A stretch of 64,000 nt of DNA from the NCBI GenBank assembly GCA_000955785.1, contig JYOD01000091.1:30880-94879 (forward strand). The letters run 5' to 3'. Within the stretch, counting starts at the first letter, position 1; each line of letters starts with the position of its first letter. The notes under the pieces were generated by a model. That model saw only the letters and a list, made by a program, of their open reading frames with translations. It had not been told where the DNA came from and ran no database searches. A program made the translations under genes and the position numbers. This DNA comes from Burkholderiaceae bacterium 16 (GTDB lineage Bacteria > Pseudomonadota > Gammaproteobacteria > Burkholderiales > Burkholderiaceae). This document shows, in pieces, positions 45,205 to 54,178 of the stretch.

Positions 45205-45637
45205 TGCCGGCCCTGAGTGTGTCAGGGCTAAGCGGTAACGATAGCAGGTCAGCGCGCCCGTAAATGGGTCGGGCTACCCCGCGGGTAGCCGTCGTTTTAG
45301 ATGGGGCGCGCAGGTAACAGGGGCAGTTCCAGCGCTTTGCGCATGTGGTATGTGGTGCCCGGCCCTGCGCCCGGCACGGATAGAAGATAGTCCGGGCAGT
45401 AGCCCGGCCATTGAGCACCCCGACCTCCGCTTTCGTGCCGCGTCAGTCCGCGAACGAAAATTAATGGCTTGCAAGGAGAGAGTATCGCGTCCAGATATAC
45501 CTGCGACTGAAGTCCAATGCTGAACGGGCTTGACAACCTCGCCCCCATAGAAGACCCATGCCATCGGCTGGCGGGCGACCGACAAATGTGCGACAACCTG
45601 CCACGGTGAGCCCATCCCAATCATGGCTAAACGCTGG
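45205..45637. other. structured non-coding region after the IS110 fragment
   Basis: About 430 bp without a convincing gene. It holds strong hairpins: GGCTACCC/GGGTAGCC at 45272-45290 and CCGGGC-AGTA-GCCCGG at 45392-45407. IS110-group elements encode a bridge RNA in a non-coding flank, so part of this may be that RNA or the element's end. A minus-strand frame at 45274-45624 is open but resembles no family I know. Confidence 0.4.
45272..45297 (+). terminator. probable rho-independent terminator after the IS110 fragment
   Basis: GGCTACCC (45272-45279) pairs with GGGTAGCC (45283-45290) around a 3-base loop and is followed by GTCGTTTT. The stem is GC-rich and perfect; the T-tract is short. Confidence 0.5.
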
Positions 45638-45661
45638 TACTATTCTTGCAAAAATTGGCAA
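45638..45661 (+). promoter_or_regulatory. candidate promoter and operator of the cus operon
   Basis: TGGTACTAT (45635-45643) looks like an extended -10 with TACTAT as the hexamer; no good -35 was found. Just downstream, TTGCAAAAATTGGCAA (45646-45661) is an imperfect palindrome with TTGC/GCAA ends. If the -10 is real, transcription starts near 45650, which would exclude the TTG at 45646 as start codon and place the palindrome over the start site, suited to a repressor. No regulator gene adjoins the operon. Confidence 0.35.
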
Positions 45662-45669
45662 CAGTTCTC

Positions 45670-46071
45670 GTGCGCACATCTCTTCGCCGGCTATGGCTTG
45701 CCGGGTTTCTCATCACCGCCTTCCTGACAGTGCAACTGGCAGCGGCGGCTTACGCCTGTACGGGAAGCCGCTATTCGCTTGAGCAGATGGACGATATGGC
45801 CGGCATGATGGAGTCGTGCCCGGAGATGGCGAAGAATGCCCAACAGAACACGGGGGCGCATGACGGACTTTGCCTTGAGCACTGCCAGCTTGGCTCCAAA
45901 TCTGTCGACCACGCATCACCGCAAGTTCCGGCTTTTCTGCCCGTGCTGTTGAACGTGGTAGAGCCAACGCCGGCGCCCACGGTTGACCACTTTGCACTGG
46001 TGTATGGCGACGCCATTCCGCGCGCGCCACCACCACGGCTCTCCATCCTCCACTGTTGTTATCGCACCTAG
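45670..46071 (+). CDS. small secreted Met/His/Cys-rich protein heading the cus operon (CusD-like position)
   Basis: About 133 residues from the GTG at 45670, with a signal peptide (LWLAGFLITAFLTVQLAAAA). The mature part is rich in possible metal ligands: MDDMAGMMESCPEMAKN, GAHDGLCLEHCQLGSK and a closing ILHCCYRT. A small protein in this place is known from cusDCBAF and silDCBA of Cupriavidus metallidurans, where it is called CusD/SilD. I infer an analogous copper- or silver-related periplasmic role; I cannot confirm homology. It lies 70 bp before cusC. A TTG at 45646 is an alternative start. Confidence 0.7.
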   Translation: MRTSLRRLWLAGFLITAFLTVQLAAAAYACTGSRYSLEQMDDMAGMMESCPEMAKNAQQNTGAHDGLCLEHCQLGSKSVDHASPQVPAFLPVLLNVVEPTPAPTVDHFALVYGDAIPRAPPPRLSILHCCYRT

Positions 46072-46141
46072 CCTCCTGAGCAACGCAATTCGGGTGCTGT
46101 CTCGCTAGGCCGGGACAGCTGTCGTTGCTCCTGGAGGCTTT

Positions 46142-47443
46142 ATGCATTTCCCTCGTCGTTTGATGCAGGCGCTGCTTTGCGCGCCTGTGCTTGGCATGGC
46201 CGTGCCGCTGCCGGTGCACGCTCAGTCGGCACCACCTCTTTCTATCGAAGAAGCCGTTGCGCTGGCCACCACGCGCGCCGGCAACGCCGAGACCTCTCAC
46301 GGCGCCGTTGAAGCCGCCGTGCAAATGGCGGTCGCGGCCGGCCAACTGCCGGACCCGGTGCTCAAACTGGGGCTGAACAACGTCCCGGTAACGGGCCCTG
46401 ACCAGTTCTCTCTTAGCCGGGACTTCATGACCCAGCGCTCTGTTAGCGTTGTTCAGGAGTTCACTCGCTCAGACAAGCGCCGAGCACGCGCCGAGCGCTT
46501 TGAAGCTGAAGCCGCCGCAGCAGAGGCGCAGAGAGCCGTCGGTCTGGCCAGTGTTCAGCGCAGCGTAGCCACCGCCTGGCTCGACCGCTGGTACGCCCAG
46601 CAAACGGACGTGCTCCTCGGCCACCACGGCCACCCCCTCGAACTCGAACTTCAAGCCGCCACGGCCGCCTATCGAAGCGGGCGTGGCACGCGAGCGGATG
46701 TGCTTGCGGCAGAGATGGAAATTCAGAAACTGCAGGACCGTCGTGACGAGAACCGAGCCGCCGTCGACGCGACCAGCGCGAATCTCGAGCGTTGGGTCGG
46801 CCAAGCCGCAAGTCGCCCACTCTCGGAGCGGCCAAGTCTCGTCGTTCCCCTGCGCCAGCAGCAGCTTGCGCAGACCGAACTGGATGCCTTGCCGGAAATG
46901 GCGGCTTCCCAACGGCAAATCGCCTTGGCAGAAGCCGACATTCGGGCAGCCACTGAGAACAAGAAACCGGATGTGACCGTCGAGTTGATGTATAGCCAGC
47001 GCGGCTCAGCCTTTTCCAATATGGGTTCTCTCAACGTCAGCTTTCCCGTGCCTTGGGACCAGGGCAATCGGCAGGACCGCGAAGTCGCTGCCAGGCTCGC
47101 ACAGGCACAGGAGGCACGAGCCAAGTCGGAAGTCATCGCACGTAATACCAGGGCCATGGTCGCGGCCAAGCTCGCCGAGCTGCAGCGCAATCTCGACCGG
47201 CTCAAACGCTACGACGAGAACATCTTACCGCTTGCAAACGCGCAGGCAGACGCAGCACTGACGGCATACCGGGCCAACACTGGGCCCCTGCTCGCAGTAG
47301 CCGAAGCGAATCACCGAGCCATCGACACGGCGCTCGAGCGGCTAACACTTGAAGCCAAGACGGCAAAGCTTTGGGCCGACTTGACCTTCCTCATCCCGCT
47401 GCCGACAGCACAAACCGAGCCCGCCGTGAAGGAGCTCAAATGA
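46142..47443 (+). CDS. cusC: outer membrane efflux protein of a Cu/Ag RND system (TolC family)
   Basis: 433 residues with a signal peptide ending in PLPVHAQSA and the two repeated OEP domains of long helices (PLSIEEAVALATTRAGNAE, then GRGTRADVLAAEMEIQKLQD and ANHRAIDTALERLTLEAKTA). There is no lipobox Cys, unlike E. coli CusC. It forms the trimeric outer-membrane channel through which CusBA expels metal. GGAG lies a few bases before the start, and the stop overlaps cusB by 4 bases. Confidence 0.88.
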   Translation: MHFPRRLMQALLCAPVLGMAVPLPVHAQSAPPLSIEEAVALATTRAGNAETSHGAVEAAVQMAVAAGQLPDPVLKLGLNNVPVTGPDQFSLSRDFMTQRSVSVVQEFTRSDKRRARAERFEAEAAAAEAQRAVGLASVQRSVATAWLDRWYAQQTDVLLGHHGHPLELELQAATAAYRSGRGTRADVLAAEMEIQKLQDRRDENRAAVDATSANLERWVGQAASRPLSERPSLVVPLRQQQLAQTELDALPEMAASQRQIALAEADIRAATENKKPDVTVELMYSQRGSAFSNMGSLNVSFPVPWDQGNRQDREVAARLAQAQEARAKSEVIARNTRAMVAAKLAELQRNLDRLKRYDENILPLANAQADAALTAYRANTGPLLAVAEANHRAIDTALERLTLEAKTAKLWADLTFLIPLPTAQTEPAVKELK

Positions 47444-48978
47444 AGAAACAGGCCATTTCAATCGCGGTGGGTGTCATCGTCGCCGGGAGCGCACTCTATA
47501 CCGCCTATCACTTTGGCGTCACGCATGGCGCGAAGTCCACCCAATCCTCAACGCCGGCCGCGGCGGCGGCAGGGGTCAAAGCCGGTGACGCGGACCCGAA
47601 GACCGGAAAACGTGTTCTCTACTGGCACGACCCCATGGTTCCGGGCCAGCGCTTCGACAAACCGGGCAAGTCGCCGTTCATGGACATGCAGCTCGTGCCC
47701 GTCTACGCGGACAGTGAAGGTAGTAGCAACGGGGTGACCGTGGACAGCCGCGTTGCACAGAATCTAGGCATTCGCACAACCGAGGTGAAGGCCGGCCGCT
47801 TGGGCGCCGTGCTGGAGGTACCCGGCAATGTCGCCGTCGACGAGCGTAGCGTCCAAGTTATCCAGGCCCGGACGAATGCCTTTGTGCAGCATGTCTCCGT
47901 CAAGGCGACGCTCGACACGGTCAAGCGCGGTCAACCGCTGGTGACGTTGTACTCGCCGGACTGGGTGGCGGCGCAGGAGGAATACCTGGCGGTGTCAAGC
48001 ATGTCGACCAGCGGGCAAGCCGACCTGCGCAGTGCGGCCAAGGCGCGCATGCTCCAGGCCGGGATGACGCCCGGCCAAGTGAGCGCCGTCGAGTCCTCGG
48101 GAAAGCTGCAGCCCAATCTCGGGATAGTTAGCCCGGTGGACGGCATCGTGACCGAGGTCGGAGTTCGTGACGGCATGACCATAGCGCCGGGCATGACCCT
48201 GTACCGCCTGGCAGACCTGAGTCAGGTCTGGGTCATCGCAGAAGTGCCGGAAGGGCAAAGCCACAGCATCGCGCCAGGCTTGCCCGTCAAAGTGTCGCCA
48301 ACCGGTGCATCAGAGGCGCTCGTCGGCAAGGTCGACACCGTCCTGCCGGACGTGAATCCAGCCACGCGAACCATCAAGGTTCGCATCGTGCTGCCCAATC
48401 AGGGCCGGCGCTTGCTGCCCGGCATGTTCGCAACAGTTCGATTCGACGCCGGACAGGCGAAGGAGGCCCTTCTGATTCCATTGGAAGCGGTCATCCGAAC
48501 CGGCCAGCGTAGCGTTGTCATGGTCGATGCCGGCAAAGCTGGCTTTGCCGCAGTGGAAATCAAGACCGGGCAAGAAGCTTCGGGCATGGTGGAGGTGCTG
48601 GACGGACTCAAGGCCGGTCAGCACGTCGTCACATCAGGCCAGTTCCTCATCGATTCGGAAGCCAGCCTGCGCGGCACCGCCAATCGGATGACGGAACCGC
48701 AAGGCGCTTCTACCCCCGCCGCCCCAGCGGCGGAACATGAAGGTGTGGGCCGAATCGAGGCCATGAGCGCAGGGAGCCTCACCATCTCTCATGGGCCCAT
48801 CGACTCTATACATTGGGGAGCGATGACCATGGACTTCGCCGCGCCGCCCACCGGATTGCCGAAGGGGTTCAAGCAAGGCGACCGTGTCCGGTTCCGGTTC
48901 CACATGAACGGCGATGGCGAGCCGGTGCTGTCTTCGGTACAGCCTGCAACAGCAGGCGCCTCAGGAGACAAGCCATGA
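47440..48978 (+). CDS. cusB: periplasmic adaptor of a Cu/Ag RND system with fused CusF-like domain
   Basis: 512 residues. An N-terminal membrane anchor (ISIAVGVIVAGSALYTAYHF) is followed by a metal-binding motif YWHDPMVPGQRFDKPGKS-PFMDMQLVP, whose Met66, Met81 and Met83 match the three Cu(I)/Ag(I)-binding Met of E. coli CusB. Barrel-sandwich and beta-barrel membrane-fusion domains follow. From about residue 434 a CusF-like module is appended (TISHGPIDSIHWGAMTMDF) with His, Trp and two Met of the CusF copper site. AAGGAG precedes the ATG, which overlaps cusC (ATGA). Confidence 0.93.
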   Translation: MKKQAISIAVGVIVAGSALYTAYHFGVTHGAKSTQSSTPAAAAAGVKAGDADPKTGKRVLYWHDPMVPGQRFDKPGKSPFMDMQLVPVYADSEGSSNGVTVDSRVAQNLGIRTTEVKAGRLGAVLEVPGNVAVDERSVQVIQARTNAFVQHVSVKATLDTVKRGQPLVTLYSPDWVAAQEEYLAVSSMSTSGQADLRSAAKARMLQAGMTPGQVSAVESSGKLQPNLGIVSPVDGIVTEVGVRDGMTIAPGMTLYRLADLSQVWVIAEVPEGQSHSIAPGLPVKVSPTGASEALVGKVDTVLPDVNPATRTIKVRIVLPNQGRRLLPGMFATVRFDAGQAKEALLIPLEAVIRTGQRSVVMVDAGKAGFAAVEIKTGQEASGMVEVLDGLKAGQHVVTSGQFLIDSEASLRGTANRMTEPQGASTPAAPAAEHEGVGRIEAMSAGSLTISHGPIDSIHWGAMTMDFAAPPTGLPKGFKQGDRVRFRFHMNGDGEPVLSSVQPATAGASGDKP

Positions 48979-51900
48979 TTGCAAACCTCATCCGCTGGTC
49001 AATCCGGAATCGGTTCCTGGTGCTACTGGCCACCATCATCCTGACGGCCTGGGGCATCTGGGCCGCACGCAGCACGCCGCTGGACGCGTTGCCGGACCTC
49101 TCCGATGTCCAGGTCATCATCCGCACCACCTACCCGGGGCAGGCGCCGCAGATTGTCGAGAACCAGGTCACCTATCCGCTGACGACCACCATGTTGTCAG
49201 TGCCCGGGACCAAGACCGTGCGGGGCTACTCGTTCTTTGGGGATTCCTTCGTCTACGTGTTGTTCGAGGACGGTACCGACTTGTATTGGGCACGCTCTCG
49301 CGTACTGGAATACCTGAACCAGGTCCAGTCACGCCTGCCTGCTGGCGCAAAGCCTGCGCTCGGACCGGATGCTACGGGAGTCGGCTGGGTCTACGAGTAC
49401 GCGCTAGTCGACAAAACCGGCCAGCACGACCTTGCGCAACTTCGGGCTCTACAGGACTGGTTCCTGCGATTCGAGCTGAAATCACTGCCCAATGTCTCCG
49501 AGGTGGCTTCCATCGGCGGCATGGTGAAGCAGTATCAGGTCGTGTTGATGCCGGACAAGCTACGCGCCTACAACATCTCTCAGGCCAAGGTCCTAGAAGC
49601 GCTAAAGGGTGCCAACCAGGAAACCGGCGGCTCGGTGCTGGAGCTTGGCGAAGCCGAGTACATGGTTCGCGCGTCGGGATATCTGAAGACGCTGGACGAT
49701 TTCCGGCAGATACCTCTCAATGTGAGCAATGCCGGTATCCCGGTACGCCTTGGTGACGTGGCGACAATTCAACTCGGCCCGGAAATGCGCCGCGGCATCG
49801 CCGAGCTGAACGGCCAGGGTGAAGTCGCCGGCGGTGTCATCGTGATGCGCTCCGGCAAGAATGCCTTGGAGACCATCGAAGCAGTCAAGGCGAAGCTAGA
49901 AGTCCTCAGGAAAAGCTTGCCGCCAGGCGTGGAGATTGTTCCAACTTACGACCGCTCCAGCCTCATCAGCCGGGCGGTCGAGAATCTCTCTCACAAACTG
50001 CTGGAAGAGTTCGTCGTAGTGGCCGTGGTCTGCCTGGTGTTCCTATTCCACCTGCGCTCTGCATTGGTCGCCATCGTCTCCCTTCCGCTGGGCATCCTCG
50101 CCGCCTTCCTGGTGATGCGATACCAGGGTGTCAACGCCAACATCATGTCGCTGGGTGGCATCGCCATTGCCATCGGCGCCATGGTGGATGCAGCCGTGGT
50201 GATGATAGAGAACGCACACAAGCACATCGAACATTGGCGGGAGCAGCATCCCGGCCGTCATCTAGTTGGTGACGAACAATGGCGTGTGATTGGCGAATCC
50301 GCAGCAGAAGTCGGCCCGGCGCTGTTCTTCTCGCTCCTCATCATTACCCTCTCATTCATTCCAGTCTTTACATTGGAGGCACAAGAGGGACGCTTGTTCT
50401 CGCCGCTGGCCTTTACCAAGACCTACTCGATGGCGGCAGCGGCAGGGCTGGCAGTGACGCTGATTCCCGTCCTGATGGGTTATCTCATTCGCGGCAGGAT
50501 TCCGTCGGAGCAGTCGAATCCACTCAACCGTTTCCTCATCCGCCTCTATCAACCACTACTCGCGCGGGTGCTGCGCTTCCCGAAGACAACTCTCGTGGTG
50601 GCCGCTCTGCTACTTGCTGCAACGGCGTGGCCCATCATGAGAGTGGGCGGCGAGTTCATGCCGCCCCTGGACGAGGGGGACCTCCTCTATATGCCATCTG
50701 CGCTGCCCGGGCTGTCGGCAGGCAAGGCGGCGCAACTGCTCCAGCAAACCGACCGCCTCATCAAGACGGTTCCGGAAGTTGCCACCGTCTTCGGCAAGGC
50801 CGGGCGGGCCGACTCTGCCACCGACCCGGCACCGATGGAGATGTTCGAGACCACTATCCAGTTCAAGCCACGCGACCAGTGGCGCGCCGGCATGACGCCA
50901 GACAAGCTGGTCGAGGAACTGGACAAAACCGTCACCGTGCCGGGTCTGTCCAACATCTGGGTGCCGCCGATTCGCAACCGCATCGACATGCTGGCCACCG
51001 GCATCAAGAGCCCGGTGGGCATCAAGGTGGCCGGCACTGATTTAAAGGAAATCGACAAACTGGCCAGTCAGATAGAGCAAGCCGTGAAGTCAGTGCCAGG
51101 CGTCACCTCGGCGCTAGCCGAACGGCTTACCGGCGGGCGTTATGTCGACGTCGACATCGACCGCTCGGCAGCAGGCCGCTATGGGCTCAATATTGAGCAT
51201 GTGCAGAGCATCGTGTCATCCGCTATCGGCGGTGAAAGTGTCGGCGAGGTGGTGGACGGTCTGGCTCGCTTCCCCATCAATATTCGATACCCTCGAGACT
51301 ACCGCGATTCCGTCGAGCAGCTGCGCATGCTTCCCATCGTGACCGACCGAGGCCAACAGATTTTGCTATCGGACGTGGCCCGTATCCAGGTGAACCAGGG
51401 CCCGCCAATGCTGCGTAGCGAGAACGCTAGGCTTTCCGGTTGGGTCTACGTGGATATCCGCGGGCGTGACTTGCGCTCAGCCGTACAAGAGATGCAATCG
51501 GTCGTTGCCAAGGCGGTGCCGCTGCCTGCCGGCTACTCCGTCAGTTGGTCCGGCCAGTTCGAGTACCTTGAGCGTGCCACCCAGAAGCTGAAGGTGGTGG
51601 TGCCGTTCACGCTGCTCATCATCTTCCTGCTGCTTTACCTCACCTTCAGTCGGTTCGACGAAGCCCTGCTCATCATGGCGACCCTGCCGTTCGCGCTGGT
51701 GGGCGGGTTCTGGCTGCTCGATCTCCTTGGCCACAACTTATCGGTGGCAAGCGTGGTGGGGTTCATCGCATTGGCCGGCGTCGCCGCGGAGTTCGGCGTC
51801 ATCATGCTGCTCTATCTCAAGCAATCCTGGTTCAAGAAGGTTGAAAGTGGGCATGCTGACCAGGCTGCCCTGCTGGCGGCGATTCAGGAAGGTGCCGTCC

Positions 51901-52145
51901 TGCGCGTTCGGCCCAAGGCCATGACTGTGGCCGTCATCCTGGCTGGCCTGCTGCCTATCATGTGGGCGGGCGGCACAGGCTCAGAAGTAATGCAACGCAT
52001 CGCCGCGCCGATGGTTGGAGGCATGGTCACTGCCCCCCTGCTCTCACTGTTCGTTGTACCGGCCGCCTATCTCCTGATGCGCAGGCGCCGGATGAGTTCA
52101 CCCACCGCATCCACCAACCCCACCCTTAGAAAGGAGTCGCTATGA
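48975..52145 (+). CDS. cusA: RND efflux pump for monovalent Cu(I)/Ag(I)
   Basis: 1056 residues, the normal HME-RND size, with 12 transmembrane segments and two large periplasmic loops. In the fourth segment GAMVDAAVVMIENAHKHIE is the motif of the monovalent-cation (HME4) group rather than the Zn/Co group. The Met triad of E. coli CusA (573, 623, 672) is conserved: LLYMPSALPG, PMEMFETT and RIDMLATGIKSP. It is the proton-driven inner membrane motor of the CusCBA complex. The ATG overlaps the cusB stop by 4 bases. Confidence 0.96.
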   Translation: MIANLIRWSIRNRFLVLLATIILTAWGIWAARSTPLDALPDLSDVQVIIRTTYPGQAPQIVENQVTYPLTTTMLSVPGTKTVRGYSFFGDSFVYVLFEDGTDLYWARSRVLEYLNQVQSRLPAGAKPALGPDATGVGWVYEYALVDKTGQHDLAQLRALQDWFLRFELKSLPNVSEVASIGGMVKQYQVVLMPDKLRAYNISQAKVLEALKGANQETGGSVLELGEAEYMVRASGYLKTLDDFRQIPLNVSNAGIPVRLGDVATIQLGPEMRRGIAELNGQGEVAGGVIVMRSGKNALETIEAVKAKLEVLRKSLPPGVEIVPTYDRSSLISRAVENLSHKLLEEFVVVAVVCLVFLFHLRSALVAIVSLPLGILAAFLVMRYQGVNANIMSLGGIAIAIGAMVDAAVVMIENAHKHIEHWREQHPGRHLVGDEQWRVIGESAAEVGPALFFSLLIITLSFIPVFTLEAQEGRLFSPLAFTKTYSMAAAAGLAVTLIPVLMGYLIRGRIPSEQSNPLNRFLIRLYQPLLARVLRFPKTTLVVAALLLAATAWPIMRVGGEFMPPLDEGDLLYMPSALPGLSAGKAAQLLQQTDRLIKTVPEVATVFGKAGRADSATDPAPMEMFETTIQFKPRDQWRAGMTPDKLVEELDKTVTVPGLSNIWVPPIRNRIDMLATGIKSPVGIKVAGTDLKEIDKLASQIEQAVKSVPGVTSALAERLTGGRYVDVDIDRSAAGRYGLNIEHVQSIVSSAIGGESVGEVVDGLARFPINIRYPRDYRDSVEQLRMLPIVTDRGQQILLSDVARIQVNQGPPMLRSENARLSGWVYVDIRGRDLRSAVQEMQSVVAKAVPLPAGYSVSWSGQFEYLERATQKLKVVVPFTLLIIFLLLYLTFSRFDEALLIMATLPFALVGGFWLLDLLGHNLSVASVVGFIALAGVAAEFGVIMLLYLKQSWFKKVESGHADQAALLAAIQEGAVLRVRPKAMTVAVILAGLLPIMWAGGTGSEVMQRIAAPMVGGMVTAPLLSLFVVPAAYLLMRRRRMSSPTASTNPTLRKESL

Positions 52146-52480
52146 AATACGCCAACACCCTCTCAATCGTTCTTGCCCTTGCAGCCGCACCGGCGGCCTT
52201 CGCTGCTGGGTCGATGGATGCCATGGACATGAAGCCGGCCACCCAATCTCAGCAAGCACCGCATCCTGTCGCTGCCGAAATCAAAAAGATTGACCGGCAC
52301 GCAGGCAAGGTGACGCTCAAACATGAGGCTATCGAAAACCTTGGGATGGATGCCATGACCATGGCCTTCCCGGTGAAAGACCGGGCTGTCTTAAAGAATT
52401 TCAAGGTGGGCGACACCGTGTCCGTTACGTTCGACAACGTGAATGGCAAGGCGACCGTGGTCGATATGCGTCGTCCCTAA
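52142..52480 (+). CDS. cusF: CusF-like periplasmic metallochaperone with Met in place of the metal-capping Trp
   Basis: 112 residues: signal peptide (LSIVLALAAAPAAFAAG), a Met-rich stretch (SMDAMDM), then the OB-fold CusF domain (EIKKIDRHAGKVTLKH, MDAMTMAFPVKDR, FKVGDTVSVTF). CusF delivers Cu(I)/Ag(I) to CusB. Of its site, His61, Met72 and Met74 are present, but the position of the Trp that caps the metal in E. coli CusF is Met69. AAAGGAG precedes the ATG, which overlaps cusA by 4 bases. Confidence 0.9.
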   Translation: MKYANTLSIVLALAAAPAAFAAGSMDAMDMKPATQSQQAPHPVAAEIKKIDRHAGKVTLKHEAIENLGMDAMTMAFPVKDRAVLKNFKVGDTVSVTFDNVNGKATVVDMRRP

Positions 52481-52629
52481 TCTTGTTCTGAGCACCGCTA
52501 ATGCAGGCGGTGCTCAGAACTTGTGAAAGGCCTATGACAATCACGAGGCCTGAAAGGAGGTGGATGCCAAGCTGTGCTCATCCGGCACACCGCCGGTGCG
52601 CCGATTACTATCCATATTCAGAAGGAGAC

Positions 52630-52893
52630 ATGTCATGCGAAAGTACATTTTTCCCCCTGCTGATGCTGTTGTCCCTCTCGGCTTTCGCAGTCGAAGAGCA
52701 GACCATCGAGCTCAAGAACGGGGGCAAGGTCATGGTCAAAAAGGACGGCACCATGGTCCACATTGACGCTGCCGGCATCCGCGTCAAGATGCGCGACAAC
52801 GTAATCATGGAAGCCAAGGACGGGACGAAGTTCATGATGAAGAACAACGCCCTTTGGAAGCAGCTCACCGAGAAGGGAACCCTGAAACCGTGA
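52630..52893 (+). CDS. CopK-like periplasmic copper-binding protein with an ambiguous start frame
   Basis: The mature part (EEQTIELKNGGKVMVKKDGT, then DNVIMEAKDGTKFMMKNNAL) resembles CopK of C. metallidurans, a small Met-rich Cu(I)/Cu(II)-binding protein. The frame as sequenced starts MSCESTFFPLLMLLSLS from the ATG at 52630, only 2 bases after GGAG. The ATG at 52635 is ideally spaced (7 bases) and would give MRKYIFPLLMLLSLSAFA, a textbook signal peptide, if one C of the CCCCC run at 52652-52656 were absent. So the gene is frameshifted, mis-sequenced, or uses an odd start. An ATG at 52564 with AAAGGAGG is in frame with 52630. Confidence 0.75.
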   Translation: MSCESTFFPLLMLLSLSAFAVEEQTIELKNGGKVMVKKDGTMVHIDAAGIRVKMRDNVIMEAKDGTKFMMKNNALWKQLTEKGTLKP

Positions 52894-53168
52894 TTCCGAA
52901 GTACTAAGTAGCGCGGATGGCCCTCCGGAACTTTTCATCAAGCCAACATCGAGCGCCGCGCAGGGCGCGCTCTAGGGATAGACGGTTCACTTCACAAGAC
53001 TTCCTTCGTGGCAGACAGGCCGGCGGGTCATGCACGCCGGTCTCTCACTCTAAAGACGGACTGCCACAAGGCGTTAGCCGACCTTTGAGCTCTACCGCTT
53101 CAAAGTAAATGGTTCTTGCGGGAGTCTTTTCTCAAACCAGGAGTTTTTGGTTAACGTAGGTATCCGGT

Positions 53169-53948
53169 TTAGCCTTTTCCCACCTGCGTCGCGGTTTTTC
53201 GATGGGACACTGTGGCAAAAATGAGGAACGCTAGAGGTACGAGGACGAGGCTGTAGCTCAGCCAGATGCCGTAGACACCTTCGGGTCCATAGGGCTCTGT
53301 CACGTTGTGCCAAAGCTCATTGTTGACGAGCGGGAGCGCGCCCGCCTCCGAGAACTCGTGGACCGCGTAGATAGCCAATTGAATGGAGAAGAGCACCATG
53401 AATATGGCCGTCACCTGAAAGAACAGCGACAGATTGACCCGCCGCCCATAGCGGCTCCATGCCCATGCCAACATGCCGGCGCAAGCCAAGCCCAACACAC
53501 CCCCCAGCGCCAACTGGCCCGTGGCGGCGCCAGCCGCGAGGGAGGCAATCATCGTGGCCGCCTCGACGCCTTCGCGCCCGACCATCAGTAACACGAAGGC
53601 AAAAACAGCAAGCCACGGTCCCACTGCCGTCTCGTCAGAGACTTTGGAAAGCCTGTTTCGGATTTCTCCCGCCATCGCCTTGCCGTGCCGGAGCATATGC
53701 CAGGTACAGGAAATCACAAGAGCACCCGCCAGCAGCGCCAGCCAACCTTCCGCGAGCGGGCTCATGCCACCCACACGGAATAAGACAAGTCCAAGTACCG
53801 CCGACAACACCAGCGCAGCGACTACGCCAGTCTTGGCTGCCCCTGCAAGGTGCTGCCGTCCGGCTTTCTGTAGGAACGCGAATGTAATGGCGGCAACGAG
53901 AAACGCCTCAACGCCCTCCCGGAAGGTAATCATGAACATCGCGAACAT
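53169..53948 (-). CDS. FTR1 family high-affinity iron (or lead) permease
   Basis: 259 residues with about seven transmembrane segments and both REGVE motifs of the family: ITFREGVEAFLVAAI in the first segment and MVGREGVEAATMIASL in the fourth. Bacterial FTR1/EfeU-type permeases take up ferric or ferrous iron; a relative, PbrT, is linked to lead uptake. It stands alone and convergent with the cus/copK operon, without an EfeOB-like partner. A possible Fur box lies just upstream. The 275 bp between it and the CopK-like gene hold nothing I can identify. Confidence 0.92.
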   Translation of the reverse strand: MFAMFMITFREGVEAFLVAAITFAFLQKAGRQHLAGAAKTGVVAALVLSAVLGLVLFRVGGMSPLAEGWLALLAGALVISCTWHMLRHGKAMAGEIRNRLSKVSDETAVGPWLAVFAFVLLMVGREGVEAATMIASLAAGAATGQLALGGVLGLACAGMLAWAWSRYGRRVNLSLFFQVTAIFMVLFSIQLAIYAVHEFSEAGALPLVNNELWHNVTEPYGPEGVYGIWLSYSLVLVPLAFLIFATVSHRKTATQVGKG

Positions 53949-53974
53949 TTGGGTCCTCGTTCAGTTGCACTGAC

Positions 53975-53993
53975 AATAACAAGAATCATTCCC
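53975..53993 (-). promoter_or_regulatory. possible Fur box upstream of the FTR1 gene
   Basis: AATAACAAGAATCATTCCC matches 13 of 19 positions of the consensus GATAATGATAATCATTATC, including an unbroken AATCATT. It lies 27 bp upstream of the FTR1 start, within the expected promoter. Confidence 0.4.
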
Positions 53994-54178
53994 ATCTTAG
54001 TGCAAACCAGGAATCCGCGTGGAACTCTTGCGAACGACGTCATCCCGCGACAGAGGAAACGTCGTTCTTTAAGCCGCACACAACTTCAGGACACCACGCA
54101 ACGTCAATCGGATTCACACAGCGTGTCAATCAATGGACAGGACATCTCTTCACTATTGGCGCGGCATTGCCCCACAAG

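Noticed and set aside
45274..45624. 116-codon minus-strand frame starting MIGMGSPWQVVAHLSVARQP
   Set aside because: The N-terminal third looks protein-like but the remainder is Arg-rich, overlaps strong hairpins, and matches no family I know; not listed as a gene.
48914..49756. Second frame inside cusA
   Set aside because: cusA is continuous and carries all RND motifs; the overlapping frame has no domain.
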